From assembly GCA_001775255.1 (NCBI GenBank), contig MFCJ01000018.1, forward strand, positions 8,405 to 15,581: a stretch of 7,177 nucleotides of DNA. The letters run 5' to 3'. Below are positions 5,007 to 7,177 of the stretch, piece after piece. Source of the DNA: Candidatus Dadabacteria bacterium RIFCSPHIGHO2_12_FULL_53_21 (GTDB taxonomy: Bacteria; Desulfobacterota_D; UBA1144; Nemesobacterales; UBA2774). Each line of letters starts with the position of its first letter. Position 1 is the first letter of the stretch. The notes beneath the pieces were generated by a model. The model ran no database searches. It was given only the letters and a program-made list of their open reading frames with translations, and was not told the DNA's origin. The translations under genes were made by a program, and so were the position numbers.

Positions 5007-5555
5007 GTGCCCGGAGCAGTGTATCCTATTGCAATCAAAGCCAAACTGATCTGCGGTAAATACCTAGCGATCTTCACGAAAACAGAAACCGGTTATATAG
5101 TTTCCTGCCCGGAGCTCCCGAACCTCAAGTTATCAGGCAATACACTCAAAGAAACGGAGAGGCTCGTCAACGATACGGTTAGAAATTATCTTAGCAGGGC
5201 CGCCTTACTGTCATTCGACAGAAGCGCCTTCATCAGGGTCAACAAGCTCTGGAAAGACGTGGTCGAGCCCGCCGTGGACGAGATGAAGAAGAAGGCCTCG
5301 AAGAGGGGCTGGTCGATAGACACGTACATAAACAAGCGCGGGTTCAATCAGATCAACAGGTTCAACAGGTCGTGCTCCATACGTACGGTCGGAGAGAATA
5401 AAGCGACCCGGAAGCTGACGATAGGGTGGCGCGCGGGGTCGAGCGCTTTTACATACGGGAACACGCTTACTATCACCGGCTGGAAGGACATCCCCCATAC
5501 GATGGTCAGCATCGACTCTCTCGTGGAAGACATGTCCGAAAGGCTCTTCGTCTGA
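5007..5555 (+). CDS. Uncharacterised protein with HicB-antitoxin-like N-terminal domain
   Basis: Residues about 10-65 resemble the HicB-like antitoxin fold: a short strand region (KYLAIFTKTETGYIVSCPELPNL, seen as 18-40) with the GY-x-x-x-CPELP signature, then SGNTLKETERLVNDTVRNYL (43-62) in place of the usual GDTLEEAL helix. Residues 70-182 match nothing I know: a charged helix with VDEMKKKASKRGW (90-102), then basic, Asn- and Arg-rich sequence (108-136), and a probable strand region TLTITGW (153-159). No HicA toxin is visible beside it, so a toxin-antitoxin role is not supported. The start is uncertain: GTG 5007 or GTG 5019, neither with a well-placed ribosome site, and no in-frame ATG occurs before residue 93. 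By hand count, GC is about 47% over 5041-5220 and 54% over 5221-5400, so the two halves differ. The gene is likely real; its function is unknown. Confidence 0.6.
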   Translation: MPGAVYPIAIKAKLICGKYLAIFTKTETGYIVSCPELPNLKLSGNTLKETERLVNDTVRNYLSRAALLSFDRSAFIRVNKLWKDVVEPAVDEMKKKASKRGWSIDTYINKRGFNQINRFNRSCSIRTVGENKATRKLTIGWRAGSSAFTYGNTLTITGWKDIPHTMVSIDSLVEDMSERLFV

Positions 5556-5766
5556 TAACCTCGGAAAGTATCCCCGCCATTTGACAGGACACCCCCGCCT
5601 CGGCGCTCGTTATGACACCCGGCAGCGCACCCCCTGTGTTTTTATGAGTTTCCGTAGTGTATACTAGTGGTTCACAAGTTATTCTGGGGGAAGGTTCAAC
5701 GGGTATCTTGCCTCCGCCTCTGTAAGGCTTGATGAAACAAATCGATTTTTCACAAAGGAGTAACGA
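5556..5766. other. Gap and leader before the RNA-binding protein gene
   Basis: TATACT at 5660-5665 is a plausible -10 but lacks a good -35 at 16-18 bases. If used, the leader would be about 95 bases. The ribosome site AGGAG at 5756-5760 lies 6 bases before ATG 5767. No gene or clear terminator is seen. Confidence 0.3.
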
Positions 5767-6099
5767 ATGCAAGGCAAAAAGCTCTACATAGGGAACCTCA
5801 CCTATAATACGACTGTCGAGGAAATAACCGAGCTCCTGTCCAAATACGGCACGGTCTCGGACGTCCGCGTAATAGGGGACAAGGGGTTCGGGTTCGCCGA
5901 GATGGGCACACAGCAGGAAGCGGAGAAAGCCAAGGACGCGCTTGACGGCTACGAGTTCAAGGGCCGCCCTCTCAAGGTGAACGAAGCGCGCAAGAACACC
6001 GGCAAACCCTCGGGCGGACGCGGCGGCGGCGGGGGCGGCGGCGGAGGGGGATATGGCGGTGGCGGCGGCGGGGGCGGCGGATACGGCAAGAGAAGGTAA
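5767..6099 (+). CDS. Single-RRM RNA-binding protein with glycine-rich tail
   Basis: The 110-residue cytoplasmic protein should bind single-stranded RNA. Residues 4-75 form one RNA-recognition motif with RNP2 LYIGNL (6-11) and RNP1 KGFGFAEM (39-46). The aromatic positions Y7, F41 and F43 that stack on RNA bases are all present. The loop between strands 2 and 3 is very short (VIGDKGFGF, lacking the usual D-R-E-T-G-R-S stretch), which removes several basic contacts. The tail from residue 83 is nearly pure glycine: ten Gly (86-95), Tyr96, nine Gly (97-105), Tyr106, ending GKRR. Small bacterial RRM proteins with Gly-rich tails are known, for example the cold-responsive Rbp proteins of cyanobacteria. 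A good AGGAG ribosome site lies 6 bases upstream. It appears to be a single-gene unit. Confidence 0.93.
   Translation: MQGKKLYIGNLTYNTTVEEITELLSKYGTVSDVRVIGDKGFGFAEMGTQQEAEKAKDALDGYEFKGRPLKVNEARKNTGKPSGGRGGGGGGGGGGYGGGGGGGGGYGKRR
6014..6087 (+). repeat. G-rich low-complexity tract coding the polyglycine tail
   Basis: Repeated GGC/GGG codons, interrupted by two Tyr codons, form two nearly equal blocks of ten and nine glycines. The plus strand is a run of G clusters, so slippage, length variation between strains and assembly error are all plausible here. Confidence 0.8.
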
Positions 6100-6154
6100 G
6101 CCCGGCACCCCCGGATGAAATCATTCTTTTACGTCCCGCTTTCCTCCCTGAGCA

Positions 6155-6169
6155 CGGTCATTCTGACCG
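6155..6169. terminator. Perfect six-pair hairpin after the RRM gene
   Basis: CGGTCA-TTC-TGACCG is a perfect inverted repeat with a three-base loop, 55 bases after the RRM stop. It lacks a T-run on either side, so it could be a Rho-type 3' end structure, a protein-binding site or chance. Confidence 0.3.
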
Positions 6170-6249
6170 GGGCTTGCGATCCGGGCGATAACGAGCGACC
6201 ATACGGGGGCGCACTGAGCTTCGTGCCGCAACGCTCCGGGCCCGGTTAA

Positions 6250-6272
6250 GCCGGTGCGCCAGTAACGCCGGC
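6250..6272. other. Seven-pair hairpin in the RRM to di-iron gene gap
   Basis: GCCGGTG (6250-6256) pairs with CGCCGGC (6266-6272), with one G-T wobble, around a nine-base loop. No T-run follows. Its role is unknown. Confidence 0.25.
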
Positions 6273-6442
6273 AGAGGATAATCGGACCCGCGTTTAACCT
6301 CTTTAAACGATGCTTACCGGTGTTCTCCGGCGTTCATTATGCATCGTCCAAAATTTTTACCCTTATTTAAAAATTCACTCCGGTATTATATTCTCTTTTC
6401 TGTGTTGATTTAAAGACTCACATACAGGAGAGAGGGCAAGCC

Positions 6443-7162
6443 ATGGCAAAAATAGACGAGATAGCCCCGGACGTATACCGCATATCCATAACCTATAAGG
6501 AGATAGGTCTCCAGTTCAACCACTTCCTCGTCAAGGACGACGAGCCGCTGCTCTTTCATTCCGGGCTCAATTCGATGTTCGACGGCCTGCGTGAAGGTGT
6601 GTCGAAGATAATAAAGCCCGAGAGCCTCCGCTGGGTCGGGTTCAGCCACTTCGAGTCCGACGAGTGCGGCTCCCTCAACAGGTGGCTCGAAATTGCGCCC
6701 CGCGCCGAGGCCCTCTGCTCCGAATTGGGGGCAATCGTGAGCGTGAACGACTTCGCCAAACGCCCCGCGAAAGGCATGAAGGACGGCGAGACGCTTAAGA
6801 CGGGGAGCCGGACGTTCAGGTTCTGCTCGACCGCTCACCTCCCGCACGGCTGGGACGCTGGGGTTTTATTCGAGGAGACGGGCGGGACGCTCTTCTGCTC
6901 TGACCTCTTCACGCACTTCGGCGAGGTGGAGCCGCTCACGGAATCTGACGTCGTCGGGCGCGCAGCGGATTCGCTCCGCAATATGCAGTCGAGCCCCTTC
7001 GCCTACTACATACCCTACACCCCGCAGATGAACGGCATATTCGGGAAGCTCGCCGCCCTCGATACGAAGACGCTCGCCATAATGCACGGGTCTTCATTTA
7101 CGGGCGACTGCGGCAAGGCGCTCCTCGACCTCTCCTCGGTGATAGAAGAAATACTGGGTTGA
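6443..7162 (+). CDS. Metallo-beta-lactamase-fold protein of the oxygen-binding di-iron type, stand-alone
   Basis: The 239-residue protein has the fold of the N-terminal half of flavodiiron proteins (FprA/ROO), but no flavodoxin domain is attached. Likely metal ligands are H69, E71 and D73 in SHFESDECG (68-76), H132 in AHLPHGWD (131-138), D154 in LFCSDLF (150-156) and H215 in IMHGSSF (213-219). The residue after the first Asp is Glu74, where flavodiiron proteins and most other MBL enzymes have His. From memory this HFESDECG form marks a widespread uncharacterised subfamily, so it is not damage. Reaction with oxygen or nitric oxide, or a hydrolase activity, is possible; the substrate is unknown. 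There is no signal peptide. The ribosome site GAGG lies about 7 bases before ATG 6443. An AT-rich region just upstream probably holds the promoter. Confidence 0.85.
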   Translation: MAKIDEIAPDVYRISITYKEIGLQFNHFLVKDDEPLLFHSGLNSMFDGLREGVSKIIKPESLRWVGFSHFESDECGSLNRWLEIAPRAEALCSELGAIVSVNDFAKRPAKGMKDGETLKTGSRTFRFCSTAHLPHGWDAGVLFEETGGTLFCSDLFTHFGEVEPLTESDVVGRAADSLRNMQSSPFAYYIPYTPQMNGIFGKLAALDTKTLAIMHGSSFTGDCGKALLDLSSVIEEILG

Positions 7163-7177
7163 TATCGTGACGGCAAT

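Larger units (their letters stand above)
6100..6442. other. Gap between the RRM gene and the di-iron protein gene
   Basis: No gene is supported in these 343 bases; the minus-strand frame overlapping the RRM gene is a shadow of its glycine tail. Two hairpins (6155-6169 and 6250-6272) lie in the GC-rich first part. The last part, about 6345-6415, is AT-rich and contains TATTAT at 6384-6389, a possible -10 without a clear -35 for the next gene. Confidence 0.45.

Noticed and set aside
5007..5555. HicAB toxin-antitoxin system
   Set aside because: No HicA-like toxin frame is found on either strand beside the HicB-like gene.
5581..5586. TTGACA as a -35 for the RRM gene
   Set aside because: No -10-like hexamer occurs 16-18 bases downstream; the nearest TATACT is over 70 bases away.
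5506..6108. 200-residue minus-strand open frame opposite the RRM gene
   Set aside because: Its Ala/Pro/Ser-rich part is the reverse read of the glycine codons; it overlaps two real plus-strand genes and resembles nothing.
7163..7177. Possible start of a next gene at GTG 7167
   Set aside because: No ribosome site is visible and only a few bases remain in the window.

Overview
The window looks like chromosomal DNA from a GC-rich, probably Gram-negative bacterium. Coding regions are rich in G and C but use ATA (Ile) and AGG (Arg) freely. Two sites match the sigma-54 (-24/-12) promoter consensus, one coding region carries an export-type N-terminus on a protein-repair enzyme, and a GGDEF cyclase is present. 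These fit an uncultivated deltaproteobacterium-like lineage, but I cannot place it more closely from sequence alone. I see no transposase, integrase, CRISPR array, tRNA or rRNA.

Left part (1-1420, minus strand): two tandem genes encode related PAS-domain signalling proteins. The upstream, complete one (479-1420) is a PAS-GGDEF diguanylate cyclase with an intact inhibitory site. The downstream one (starting at 217) runs off the window edge after 72 residues, which align well with the first protein's PAS start.

Middle part (1727-4768): a protein-L-isoaspartate methyltransferase with a hydrophobic N-terminus (minus) diverges from an archaeal-type S-adenosylmethionine synthetase (plus) across a 378-base gap. 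The gap holds a near-perfect sigma-54 promoter facing the methyltransferase and a strong GC hairpin in front of the synthetase. Converging on the synthetase, with only 8 bases between stop codons, are two minus-strand genes: a two-CBS-domain protein with its own sigma-54-type promoter and a strong ribosome site, then an 87-residue conserved protein of unknown function. The latter has an internal promoter with a perfect TATAAT, placed so that its mRNA would be leaderless or nearly so. SAM synthesis, SAM consumption and a possible adenosyl-ligand sensor thus sit side by side; a functional link is inference only.

Right part (4769-7177, plus strand): a protein with a HicB-antitoxin-like N-terminal domain and an unrecognised C-terminal half, with no HicA toxin visible; a single-RRM RNA-binding protein with a polyglycine tail; and a stand-alone metallo-beta-lactamase-fold protein with a di-iron-type ligand set. 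The gaps around the last two contain short hairpins and AT-rich promoter-like stretches but no further gene that I can support.
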